A stretch of 15,043 nucleotides of DNA from Pseudomonadota bacterium (GTDB lineage Bacteria > Myxococcota_A > Polyangia > Haliangiales > Haliangiaceae): the NCBI GenBank assembly GCA_023430775.1, contig JAEYYY010000750.1, forward strand, positions 1 through 15,043, in the 5' to 3' direction. Made by a program: the position numbers and the translations under genes. Below are positions 1 through 8,849 of the stretch, one piece after another. The notes under the pieces are model-generated. The model was not told the DNA's origin. It did no database searches and worked only from the letters and a program-made list of their open reading frames with translations. Every line of letters starts with the position of its first letter. The stretch's first letter is position 1.

Positions 1-1
1 C

Positions 2-814
2 GCCGAGGCGCTGCTCCACGCGCGGATGGCCCGCCGCGCCGCAACGCGCGCCGTCCTCGCACGCGAGGTCGAGCTCGCCGCCACCGTGCAGGGCGAGCTG
101 TTGCCGGGTCGCGGCCCGCACGTCCACGGCGACATCACGGTGGTCGGCTCGTGGCGTCCGGCCACCCGCTGCGCCGGTGATTTCTGGGGCGTCTATCCGC
201 TGTCCGATCGCCGCGTGCTGATCGCGGTCGGCGATGTCACCGGTCACGGCGTCGCCTCGGCGATGGTGACCGCCGGCGTCGCCGGTGCTTGCGATGTCTG
301 GGTCCGGCGCGCCGGCGGCGAGCTCGATCTGGCGGAGCTGATCGGTGCGCTCGATGCCGCGGTCCGCCGGGTCGGCGGCGGCGAGCTGGCGATGACGTGC
401 TTCGCCGCCATCCTCGATCCGGCCGCGCGACAGATCCGGTTCGTGTCGTGTGGGCATCCGGCGCCGTACCTGTGCCGCACCGGCGCCGGCGGCGCGCTCG
501 AGATCTCGGCCCTGGTCGGCCGCGGCAACCTGCTCGGAGCGGGCGTTCCCGCCGTACCGAAGGTGCAGCAGCGCGCGCTCGAAGCCGGCGACCTCGTTGT
601 CTGGTACACCGATGGTGTGATCGATGCGCTCGACCCCGCGGGCAAGACCTACGGCGATCGCCGCCTCCAGCAACTCCTCAGGAAGCTCGACCGCGCCCAG
701 CTGTCGCCCGCCGTCGTCCACGATGTCGTGCAGGCCGGCGTCGCCACCCACCGCGCCGGGCGCGCGCTGGTCGATGACGAGACGGTTGTCGTCGCGCAGG
801 TAGGAGCCGCATGA
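2..814 (+). CDS. SpoIIE/RsbU-type PP2C Ser/Thr phosphatase (5' end cut by window)
   Basis: The frame is open to the window edge, so the true start and any N-terminal sensor domain (GAF, PAS, HAMP or similar) lie upstream. The first internal ATG is at 26. Numbering from that Met, the linker helix LAREVELAATVQGELLP (11-27) is the usual lead-in to SpoIIE-type catalytic domains. The metal-binding signatures are present: CAGDFWGV (Asp52), VGDVTGHGVASAMV (Asp70), SCGHPAPYL (141-149), WYTDGVIDAL (Asp196) and VDDETVVV (Asp250/251). Family members dephosphorylate phospho-Ser/Thr proteins, classically anti-anti-sigma factors in partner-switching cascades. No STAS or anti-sigma partner is visible here, so the substrate is unknown. 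The stop overlaps the next start (ATGA, 811-814), so translation is coupled to the downstream nuclease-like gene. The family call is firm; the pathway is not. Confidence 0.9.
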   Translation, partial: AEALLHARMARRAATRAVLAREVELAATVQGELLPGRGPHVHGDITVVGSWRPATRCAGDFWGVYPLSDRRVLIAVGDVTGHGVASAMVTAGVAGACDVWVRRAGGELDLAELIGALDAAVRRVGGGELAMTCFAAILDPAARQIRFVSCGHPAPYLCRTGAGGALEISALVGRGNLLGAGVPAVPKVQQRALEAGDLVVWYTDGVIDALDPAGKTYGDRRLQQLLRKLDRAQLSPAVVHDVVQAGVATHRAGRALVDDETVVVAQVGAA

Positions 815-1587
815 GGCTGCGCGTCCTCTCGTACAACATCCACAAGTGCATCGGCGGCGTCGATCGCAAGTACGACCCGGCGCGGATCATCGAGGTCATC
901 CACAAGCTCGATTGCGACGTCGTCATGCTCCAGGAGGTCGATGCCGGGGTATCGCGCAGCCGCGGCGATCGCCAGGTCGAGCTGCTCGGTGATGCCCTCG
1001 GCATGCCGCATCGCACGTGGCATCCGAACGTCGCGGTGCGCGGCGGCGGTCACTACGGCAACGCGATCCTGTCGCGCTATCCGCTGATCGAGTCGACCAA
1101 CATCGATCTGTCGATCAAGTGGAAGAAGAAGCGCAGCGTGCTGCACGGTGTGTTGCGCGTGCGGCACGACGATGTCGATCGCACGGTGCACGTCTACAAC
1201 ATGCACCTCGGGCTGGCGCGCTTCGAACGCAAGATCCAGCTCCAGAAGTTCATCGACTCGCATCCGTTCGCCAACCTCCATCACGACACGCCGGTGGTCG
1301 TCGGCGGCGATCTCAACGACGTCTACGGTGGGCTCAAGGACCTGCTGGCACCGGCGGGCTTTCGCGGCACCGATCGCCGGCCGCTGACGTTTCCAGCGTG
1401 GGGGCCGCTGCGGCCGCTCGACGGCATCTTCGTGCGGGGCACCGTCGATCTGCTCGGCCTGTCGCGCTGCGATAGCGAGCTCGCGCGGCGCGCCAGCGAC
1501 CACCGTCCGCTCGTCGCCGAGGTCCGGCTGTTGCCGCACGCCGCGCACGATCACCCGGTGAGTCGGCCGCCCAGCCCGCGGCCCTGA
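811..1587 (+). CDS. Endonuclease/exonuclease/phosphatase (EEP) family protein, YbhP-like
   Basis: This 258-residue protein is a single EEP (DNase I/APE1-like) metal-dependent phosphodiesterase fold. The catalytic set is complete: Asn9 (VLSYNIHKC), Glu42 (MLQEVD), YGNAILSR (82-89), His132 (YNMHLG), Asp167 and Asn169 (GGDLND), Asp204 (PLDGIFV) and the terminal SDHRPLVAEV with Asp230-His231. The opening SYNIHKC with GGVDRKYDPARI resembles the YbhP-type bacterial branch. Substrates of such proteins may be nucleic acid, phospholipid head groups or phosphoinositides, and cannot be read from sequence. No signal peptide is seen, so it is probably cytoplasmic. The start is fixed by a good ribosome site (AGGAG at 802-806) and the ATGA overlap with the phosphatase gene. 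It ends one base before the stop of the convergent kinase gene. Confidence 0.92.
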   Translation: MRLRVLSYNIHKCIGGVDRKYDPARIIEVIHKLDCDVVMLQEVDAGVSRSRGDRQVELLGDALGMPHRTWHPNVAVRGGGHYGNAILSRYPLIESTNIDLSIKWKKKRSVLHGVLRVRHDDVDRTVHVYNMHLGLARFERKIQLQKFIDSHPFANLHHDTPVVVGGDLNDVYGGLKDLLAPAGFRGTDRRPLTFPAWGPLRPLDGIFVRGTVDLLGLSRCDSELARRASDHRPLVAEVRLLPHAAHDHPVSRPPSPRP

Positions 1588-3762
1588 CTACTTCTGGAGC
1601 TTCTGCTCGGCTTCGCGGTCGAGCTCGTTGCGCGTTCCGATCCGCAGCAGCTTGCCGTTCGGGCGGTAGCGGTACCACAGCCCTTGCGATTCGAGGATCG
1701 CGATCAGCGCCGCGTCCCACTTCGCCTTCTTGAACTTGACGGTGACCCTCGCATCGATGTGCTCCGGCAGGACGATGTTGACGCCGGCGCTGTCCGCCAT
1801 CACGCGCATCAGGTCGTGGAGCGGCACTTCCTTGAAGTCGAGGTCCATCTCGGGACCGGTCGGTAGGGGATCGTCGACGAACCCGGCCTTGCTGCGCCTG
1901 ACCTGGTTCTCCGCCTCGCGCTGGATCGCGTTCTTCGGCATGACGAGCAGCATGTTGCCGGTCGGATCGTAGCGGTACCAGAGGCCGTGTGACTCGAGCA
2001 TGACCTCGAGCACCGCGTCGCACGGCGCCTTCTTGAGATCGAGCGTGATCTTCGCGTCGACGTAGTCGGGGATCGCGGCGTTGATCCCGCACTTCTCGGC
2101 GACGGCGCGGATGACGTCGTGCACCGACACCTGCTTGAACTGGAGATCGACCTGCTTGCCCGGCGGGATCGTGGGCTGCGGCGGCAGCGATGGAGGCGGC
2201 GCCGTACCGCTCATCTGACAGACCACGCTCGTGGTCGCGTCGGGCTGGATATCGACCGCGCGCTCGCAGAACGCGCCGTCGTCCGCGACGATCCGGATGT
2301 GGCGGCGGCCCGATGGCAGCTCGACCTTGCTGCCACCCCGCACCGAGGACACCAGCTTGTTATCGACGAACAGCTTGCCGCCTGGACGCCCGACCATGTC
2401 GACCAGCAGGTTGCCGGCCAGCAGATCTTTCGGCGTCACCTCGCACGTGAACAGCTCGTGCTTGCCGGCCTCGACCATCACCGAGCTCCGGCAACCGGTG
2501 CCCATGCGGATGAAGTGCTCGCCGGCCGGTAGCTCGACGGTGAAGCCCTGGCCGATCTTTCCCCACGACTGGTTGTCGATGTAGAGGTTCGCCTCCTCGA
2601 CGGGATGGAACACGATCGTCACTCGACCGGTCTGGGCGCCGACCGGTTCGTCGTCCGTGGTCAACGCATGCGCACCGTAGCCGGCGGCCGCGAGCCCGAC
2701 CGCGGCGGTCGCGAACAATGCGGGTCGAGTGAACCGACGCCGCGGCTTCGCGCTGACGATCGGAAAGATCCGTTCGCCACGCTCGGCGCGGCCGAGGCCG
2801 TCGAGCGCGGCCTGTGCGTTGGCGAACCGCTGCGACGGTTCGGCGGCGACGATCTTGGAGAGGAAATCACGAAGAGCTGGAGACACGTTGATCCCTTCGA
2901 GCGACACGCCCTGTAACAGCCGCCAGGGCTCGCGCCGACTCAGGAGATGAATGAGAGAGGCACCGAGTGCATAGACGTCGGTGGTGGCATCGACCTGACC
3001 GGCGAGCTGTTCGATCGGCATGTAGCCGAACGTGCCGATCGAGGTCGAGCCCGCGGTCGTGCCTTGCACGTGCGCTGCACCGAAGTCGACGACGGCGATC
3101 TTGCCGTCGGGTTTCGCGATCAGATTCGCGGGCTTGATGTCGCGATGGATCACCATCGGCGACAGCGCTTGCAGATAGACCAGGACCTCGAGGACCTGGC
3201 GACCGATGTCGAGGATCTCGGCCTCGGTGAAGAAGTGATCCTCGAGGCGATGCTCGAGTGATTCGCCGCTGACCAGCTCCTGCGCGAGGTAGTACCGCGT
3301 GTGGACGCCGGTGCCTTCCTCGAACGACGCGCGGAACCGCGGGATCGCGGGGTGCTCGAGCGCGCGCAGGAACTTCGCCTCGCGCTCGAACATCGCGATG
3401 GTGTCGAGCGACGGCGTCTGCACGAACGCGAGCTCCTTCAACGCGACCAACGCTCCGTCGGCGTCGCGCGCGATGTACATCCGGCCGTGCGCGTTGCTGA
3501 CCAGCACCTTCTCGACGACGTAGCCGCCGGGCTTCACCGCAGCGCCGCACGCCGCGCAGCGATCCGCGGGTGCGAGATCGCCGCAACCGACGCAGAACAC
3601 CGCCTCGGTCGCCGCATCGCGGAGCAACATCTCGAGCTTGGCTTCTTCAGCAACCATGGCGCGCAGCTCCGGGTCGTCGGCGATCGCCGCCTCGAGCGCG
3701 GCCTTGTCGCCGTCGTACTCGCCGATCAGGTACAGCTCGACGTCTTCACGGGTGATTGTCAT
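1588..3762 (-). CDS. Transmembrane Ser/Thr kinase: anti-sigma-like N-terminus, zinc ribbon, kinase, PEGA x2, STN-like x2
   Basis: The protein has 724 residues, starting at the ATG at 3762-3760, which has a strong GGAGGTG ribosome site (3774-3768) and overlaps the sigma-factor stop (ATGA). Residues 1-52 resemble the acidic helical N-terminus of anti-sigma factors (YLIGEYDGDKAALEAAIADD, then PELRAMVAEEAKLEMLLRDA). C57/C60 and C69/C72 form a zinc ribbon. The kinase domain spans about 80-325: Lys109 (VALKEL), Glu128, HRDIKPAN (Asp208), DFG (226-228) and GTFGYMPIEQL. The glycine loop is degenerate (VSNAHG, 88-93), so activity is likely but not certain. A basic stretch precedes one membrane helix (347-368). 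The outer part has PEGA-like repeats (378-441, 448-515), each with two Cys 16 residues apart, a Pro-rich linker, and two tandem secretin/TonB short N-terminal-like repeats (538-617, 639-718) ending in QREAE/DREAE. This architecture suggests a one-piece envelope sensor acting on the neighbouring sigma factor; that role is inference. Confidence 0.9.
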   Translation of the reverse strand: MTITREDVELYLIGEYDGDKAALEAAIADDPELRAMVAEEAKLEMLLRDAATEAVFCVGCGDLAPADRCAACGAAVKPGGYVVEKVLVSNAHGRMYIARDADGALVALKELAFVQTPSLDTIAMFEREAKFLRALEHPAIPRFRASFEEGTGVHTRYYLAQELVSGESLEHRLEDHFFTEAEILDIGRQVLEVLVYLQALSPMVIHRDIKPANLIAKPDGKIAVVDFGAAHVQGTTAGSTSIGTFGYMPIEQLAGQVDATTDVYALGASLIHLLSRREPWRLLQGVSLEGINVSPALRDFLSKIVAAEPSQRFANAQAALDGLGRAERGERIFPIVSAKPRRRFTRPALFATAAVGLAAAGYGAHALTTDDEPVGAQTGRVTIVFHPVEEANLYIDNQSWGKIGQGFTVELPAGEHFIRMGTGCRSSVMVEAGKHELFTCEVTPKDLLAGNLLVDMVGRPGGKLFVDNKLVSSVRGGSKVELPSGRRHIRIVADDGAFCERAVDIQPDATTSVVCQMSGTAPPPSLPPQPTIPPGKQVDLQFKQVSVHDVIRAVAEKCGINAAIPDYVDAKITLDLKKAPCDAVLEVMLESHGLWYRYDPTGNMLLVMPKNAIQREAENQVRRSKAGFVDDPLPTGPEMDLDFKEVPLHDLMRVMADSAGVNIVLPEHIDARVTVKFKKAKWDAALIAILESQGLWYRYRPNGKLLRIGTRNELDREAEQKLQK

Positions 3763-4262
3763 GGCGTCACCTCCAGCGCCTTGCGAATGTGGGCGCGGGT
3801 CTCGCACAGGATCTGACGCACGCGCTGGAGCGACAGCCCGACTTCCTTGGCAGCGCTCGCCGCGTTGCCGCCTTCGGTCGCGTAGACCAGCCGGAACACC
3901 TTGCGCGCCTGCGGACTGCAGGTCGCGAGTGCCGCGAGCACGCGATCGATCTCCTGCCGGCTCCCGACCACGCGTTCGACATCGGGTGCCTGCGGCGGAT
4001 CCGGAACCGCAGCCAGCGTGCGCTGCTCGGTCTTGCTGCGCTTGAGCTCGTTGTACGCGAGGAACCGAGCCTGCCGGATCGCGAGACCCGGCAGCTCGAT
4101 CTCGGTCAGCGCGCCGCGCGCCTGTTGCTCGATCAGCCGCGTCCACGTCGCCTGCGCGATGTCGCGGGCTCGCTCCGGAGGCAGGCCGAGCGCCAGCACC
4201 GAGAGATAGACGCGCCGGTCATGTAACCGGATCGCGTCGTCCCACACGGTCTCCGCTGTCAT
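3759..4262 (-). CDS. Small RNA polymerase sigma-70-family (ECF-like) sigma factor
   Basis: This 167-residue protein starts at the ATG at 4262-4260; a longer open frame upstream is non-coding in character and crosses the divergent promoter region. Residues 10-76 look like sigma region 2 (ARDIAQATWTRLIEQQARG, then LAIRQARFLAYNELKR). Residues 103-162 look like region 4, with DRVLAALATCSPQARKVFRL followed by the helix-turn-helix NAASAAKEVGLSLQRVRQIL. This two-domain layout and length fit ECF-type factors that direct RNA polymerase to a small regulon. The last codons overlap the start of the kinase gene (ATGA at 3762-3759), so the two are translationally coupled, as is typical for sigma/anti-sigma pairs. 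No strong ribosome site precedes the start, and GTG codons just upstream are possible alternatives. The family is fairly certain; target promoters are unknown. Confidence 0.85.
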   Translation of the reverse strand: MTAETVWDDAIRLHDRRVYLSVLALGLPPERARDIAQATWTRLIEQQARGALTEIELPGLAIRQARFLAYNELKRSKTEQRTLAAVPDPPQAPDVERVVGSRQEIDRVLAALATCSPQARKVFRLVYATEGGNAASAAKEVGLSLQRVRQILCETRAHIRKALEVTP

Positions 4263-4380
4263 CGCTTCCACACCCACGAGAACAACCCGGGGCGGGGACC
4301 ATATCGGAGAAATCGTCGGGCACGCTAACCATGCGACTTTCAGGGCGCCGGCGTCGATGGAGAAGTCAACGTTTGCAGAT

Positions 4381-4402
4381 CGAGATTGCCCTTCGAATCT
4401 CG
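4381..4402. promoter_or_regulatory. Perfect 7-bp inverted repeat, candidate operator upstream of the AgmX-like pair
   Basis: CGAGATT and AATCTCG are perfect inverted copies separated by 8 bases (GCCCTTCG). The site lies in the 184-bp divergent region between the sigma-factor gene and the AgmX-like genes, and its right edge is 44 bases from the ATG at 4447. It could be a dimeric regulator site or a hairpin in the 5' leader. No convincing -35/-10 pair is seen near it. The role is inferred from symmetry and position only. Confidence 0.35.
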
Positions 4403-4446
4403 CGGTGATACGCGACATCTCTCCCTCGAGCTCGTCCGGAGCCAGC

Positions 4447-5424
4447 ATGAAGCCGTCCACTCGATTCGCGATCATCGGCAGCGGCGTTGCCGTCGCCGCG
4501 GCAGGCGTGATCACGCTGCTCGTGATCAAAGGTCCGAAGGACGAGACCGCGGAGACCGAGACGCTGGCATCGCGTTCCGCCGCCGTCCCCGAGCTGGCGA
4601 AGCGAGACCTCGAGAGCGGCGTCGTCAAGCCGTGGGAAGCGAAGCAGCCGACCGCGCAGGAGCTCGCCGCCGCGGCAGAAGCGCAGCAGGCCGAGGACGA
4701 GGAGCTGGCGTTCGAGACCGCGCGCGCGCAGGCCGCGCTCGACAAGGCGCGCAACGCGGATGCCCTGGATCAGGCTCGCACCAACGGCATCCTCAGCTCG
4801 AAGGCGCTCACGCAAGGTGGCGCCTTCGCGTCGCTGACCGCCACCGGCGATATCTCGTCGGGGTTCGACGACTCCAACATCTACGGTGGGCTGATCGGGA
4901 CCGACGTCGACCCCAAGGGTGGCCTCTCGGGTTTCGGACCCGGCGGTGGCGGCACCGGCTGGGGCACGATCGGCACCGGCCGCTACGGCTCGATCGGCCG
5001 CGGTACCGGCACGGGCAGTGGCTACGGCGTCGGCAGTGGCCGCGGTGGTATGCGCGGCCGCAGTTGGGTGGTGCCGGTGATCTCGATCGGGCAGCCGACG
5101 GTGGTTCCCACGGTGGCGAACGCCGCCGATCCGGGCAACCTCGACAAGGCGATCATCCGCCGCTACGTCAAGCGCAACGTCCAGAAGCTCCAGTACTGCT
5201 ACGAGAAGGAGCTGCTCGCGAAGCAGAACCTGGCGGGCACGGTCGCGACGCAGTTCACGATCACCGAGCAAGGCGTCGTCGGAAGCGTGACCGCGTCGGG
5301 CGTCGATCCCACGGTGTCGAGCTGCATGGCCAACGTCATCAAGGGCATCGAGTTCCCGAAGCCGAAGGGCACGGGTGGCGTCACCGTCAGCTATCCGTTC
5401 ACCATCCGCCCAACCGGTCCGTGA
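4447..5424 (+). CDS. AgmX/PglI C-terminal-domain envelope protein, copy 1
   Basis: This 325-residue protein starts at the ATG at 4447, chosen because GGAG lies at 4438-4441 and because the N-terminus (MKPSTRFAIIGSGVAV) then matches the neighbouring paralogue. Residues 6-27 are an uncleaved signal anchor. A short conserved patch follows (PELAKRDLESGVVKPW, 48-63), then an Ala/Glu-rich helix (68-112), a Gly-rich stretch (150-204, including GPGGGGTGWGTIGTGRYG), and the AgmX/PglI-type C-terminal domain (about 232-322). That domain shows IIRRYVKRN, the Cys251 motif QYCYEKEL, LAGTV, GVVGSVTASG, Cys293 and IEFPKPKG ending in VSYPFTIRP. The two Cys are at the conserved positions and probably form a periplasmic disulfide. 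The domain is TonB-like and occurs in myxobacterial motility (AgmX) and related proteins. The actual partner is unknown. Copy 2 follows after 36 bases, so the two are probably cotranscribed. Confidence 0.88.
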   Translation: MKPSTRFAIIGSGVAVAAAGVITLLVIKGPKDETAETETLASRSAAVPELAKRDLESGVVKPWEAKQPTAQELAAAAEAQQAEDEELAFETARAQAALDKARNADALDQARTNGILSSKALTQGGAFASLTATGDISSGFDDSNIYGGLIGTDVDPKGGLSGFGPGGGGTGWGTIGTGRYGSIGRGTGTGSGYGVGSGRGGMRGRSWVVPVISIGQPTVVPTVANAADPGNLDKAIIRRYVKRNVQKLQYCYEKELLAKQNLAGTVATQFTITEQGVVGSVTASGVDPTVSSCMANVIKGIEFPKPKGTGGVTVSYPFTIRPTGP

Positions 5425-5460
5425 TGCGACCTGTCACGCTCGATGTCGTCTAGATCAGTC

Positions 5461-6350
5461 ATGAAGACGCGGCTCGCGATCATCGGTACCGGCGTCGCCA
5501 TCGCCACCGCAGGCGTCATCACGCTGCTCGTCGTCAAGGGCGAGCCGGAGGAAGAGACGACCGAGCTGGCCGCGCGAACCGCGGCACTTCCCGAGCTGGC
5601 AAAGCGCGACCTCGAGGGTGGCGTGGTCAAGCCGTGGGATGTCAAGCCACCGACTGCTGCGGAGCTCGCGCAGCTGGCGGCGGATCAGAAGGCCGAGGCG
5701 GAGGAGCTCCGCGCCGAGGAGGAGAAGGCGCGGAAGGCGTTGAGCGATGCGGAAGCGCAATCCGCGCGGCAACAGGCGATCGAGCAAGCGCGCCAGGCCG
5801 GAGTGCTCGGGACGATGCAGCTCCGAGGTGGAGCCTTCGCCTCGCTCACCGGCAGGAGCGACGACGACAAGAACGTCTACGGCGGCCTGCTCGGCGACAA
5901 GGTCGGTGACATGAACGGCGGCTTCGGCTACGGCAGATCCGGGTTTGGTCCGGGTGGTGGTGGCAAGGGGTGGGGCACGATCGGCACCGGTGGCTACGGG
6001 ATCCGCGGCTCGGGCACTGGCTATCTGCGGGGTCGGATCGGGAGCGGGCAACCGAACGCGACCGGCGATCTCGACAAGGACATCATCCGCCGCTACATCC
6101 GGCGCAACCTCAAGAAGATCCGGGACTGCTACGCGAACGAGCTGACCCGCGATCCGAAGCTGGCCGGGACGGTGACGGCGCGGTTCACGATCACCAGCAA
6201 CGGCGGCGTTGCCACTGCGACCGCATCGGGCGTCGATCCGGCGGTGGCAGGGTGCATCGCCGGCGTGATCAAGGGGATCGAGTTCCCCAAGCCGAAGAGC
6301 GGCGGCAACGTGACGGTCAACTACCCGTTCACGTTCCGCCCCGACGGACC

Positions 6351-6354
<4 letters not shown>
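5461..6354 (+). CDS. AgmX/PglI C-terminal-domain envelope protein, copy 2
   Basis: This 297-residue paralogue matches the gene just upstream along its whole length. It has a signal anchor (4-25, RLAIIGTGVAIATAGVITLL), the patch PELAKRDLEGGVVKPW (44-59), an Ala/Glu/Arg helix (65-114), a Gly-rich stretch with GPGGGGKGWGTIGTGGYG (163-180) and the AgmX/PglI C-terminal domain (about 204-294, Cys223 and Cys265). It lacks the roughly 25-residue hydrophobic insert (WVVPVISIGQPTVV region) found before the C-terminal domain in copy 1. The ATG at 5461 is preferred over the in-frame ATG at 5443 because it aligns with copy 1; neither has a clear ribosome site, which suggests coupling to copy 1. Its TAG stop is interlocked with the convergent ettA stop in the palindrome CTAG (6351-6354). 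Confidence 0.87.
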
Positions 6355-8030
<1,676 letters not shown>

Positions 8031-8057
8031 CGACTGTCTCTCCCTTGAAGCCGCGCG

Positions 8058-8063
8058 GTTATA
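8058..8063 (-). promoter_or_regulatory. Possible -10 box for ettA
   Basis: On the minus strand, TATAAC lies about 28 bases upstream of the ettA ATG, inside the only 66-bp gap between ettA and the divergent gene. No good -35 hexamer lies at the normal distance, so this is a tentative call based on one AT-rich hexamer in a very GC-rich gap. On the plus strand, TATTCT at 8085-8090 could serve the divergent gene and would place its transcript start at or near the GTG. Confidence 0.25.
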
Positions 8064-8096
8064 CCCGCCGCCCCCGGCCTTGGCTATTCTCGGACG

Positions 8097-8849
8097 GTGG
8101 CGTATCGCGACGATTCCGAGGATGTCCTGGAGGCGCCGACTGCCGAAGGCACCCTCCGACTCGAGGTCGCGCCGCGCGCCATCAAGGCCACCGTCGCCAA
8201 CCGCACCCTCCACGTCGTCGACAAGGTCGCGACCGTGCTGGTCCAGCAGGGCAAGAAGGCAAAGCCCCGCCGGGAGTCGTTCAAGATCGAGCATCTGGTG
8301 ATCGCGCGCGACGTGCCACACGAGGATGTCGGCGTCTGGGTCACCGTCCCCGGTGGCTGGCGCAGGATCTTCGGAGTCGAGCCCGTCAACCTGCTCGAGC
8401 CCGACGGGCTCACCGCGCTCGCCGCGCTCGACCGTCTGGGGCAACGGCTACGCAACGCGGTGTCGGATCTCGCCGGCGATATTCGTCGCGCCGTCGAGAT
8501 CGGGCGCGGGCTCGACAAGGTGCTGCTCGCCGATCACGGCGATCGCTATGCGGTCTACGCGCGCCGGCTGTTTCGCGATCGCGCGAAGCTCGCGATGGAG
8601 ATCCACGATAACGGGCGCGTCGTGATCCGCCAGACGCGAAAGCCCATCGAGATCACCGTGCGCTCGCGGTTCGGCGTGATCGCGACCGGCGACTACGTAC
8701 GGTTCGCGGCGCCCGACGGCACCGACCTCGGCCGCTGCTCGATCCCGTGGATCATGCCGGAGGATCGTCAGGAGCTCGCGCGGCGGATCGGTGCGCTCGT
8801 CGATCTCACGCCCGACGCCGACTACATCTGTTTCCCGTACTCGGCCTAA
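8097..8849 (+). CDS. Hypothetical protein, unrecognised family
   Basis: This 250-residue protein is not one I can place in a family. It has no signal peptide and no membrane helix, so it is probably cytoplasmic. It looks like alternating beta-rich ends around a helical middle. The N-terminal part (17-100) reads as strands (TLRLEVAPRAIKATVANRTL and later GVWVTVPGGWRRIFGV). Residues 108-165 are helical and basic (LDRLGQRLRNAVSDLAGDIR). The rest returns to strands (RKPIEITVRSRFGVIATGDY, YVRFAAPDG). The GTG at 8097 is the first start in the frame after the ettA promoter gap and has no clear ribosome site; an initiation with little or no leader is possible. Coding character is supported by full-length codon bias with G/C third positions. 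The TAA stop shares CTAA (8846-8849) with the convergent TonB-like gene. Confidence 0.75.
   Translation: MAYRDDSEDVLEAPTAEGTLRLEVAPRAIKATVANRTLHVVDKVATVLVQQGKKAKPRRESFKIEHLVIARDVPHEDVGVWVTVPGGWRRIFGVEPVNLLEPDGLTALAALDRLGQRLRNAVSDLAGDIRRAVEIGRGLDKVLLADHGDRYAVYARRLFRDRAKLAMEIHDNGRVVIRQTRKPIEITVRSRFGVIATGDYVRFAAPDGTDLGRCSIPWIMPEDRQELARRIGALVDLTPDADYICFPYSA

Noticed and set aside
649..1554. Minus-strand open frame (301 codons) opposite the EEP gene
   Set aside because: It is antisense to a gene with a full catalytic motif set, and its translation shows no domain.
3763..4146. 128-codon N-terminal extension of the PEGA/STN kinase
   Set aside because: It overlaps the sigma-factor gene in another frame, reads as Arg/Ala/Gly-rich noise, and a strong ribosome site with an ATGA overlap sits at the internal ATG.
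4263..4754. N-terminal extension of the sigma factor to 4754
   Set aside because: It would run across the divergent promoter region and into the AgmX-like gene. The Ser/Ala-rich translation has no sigma-factor character.
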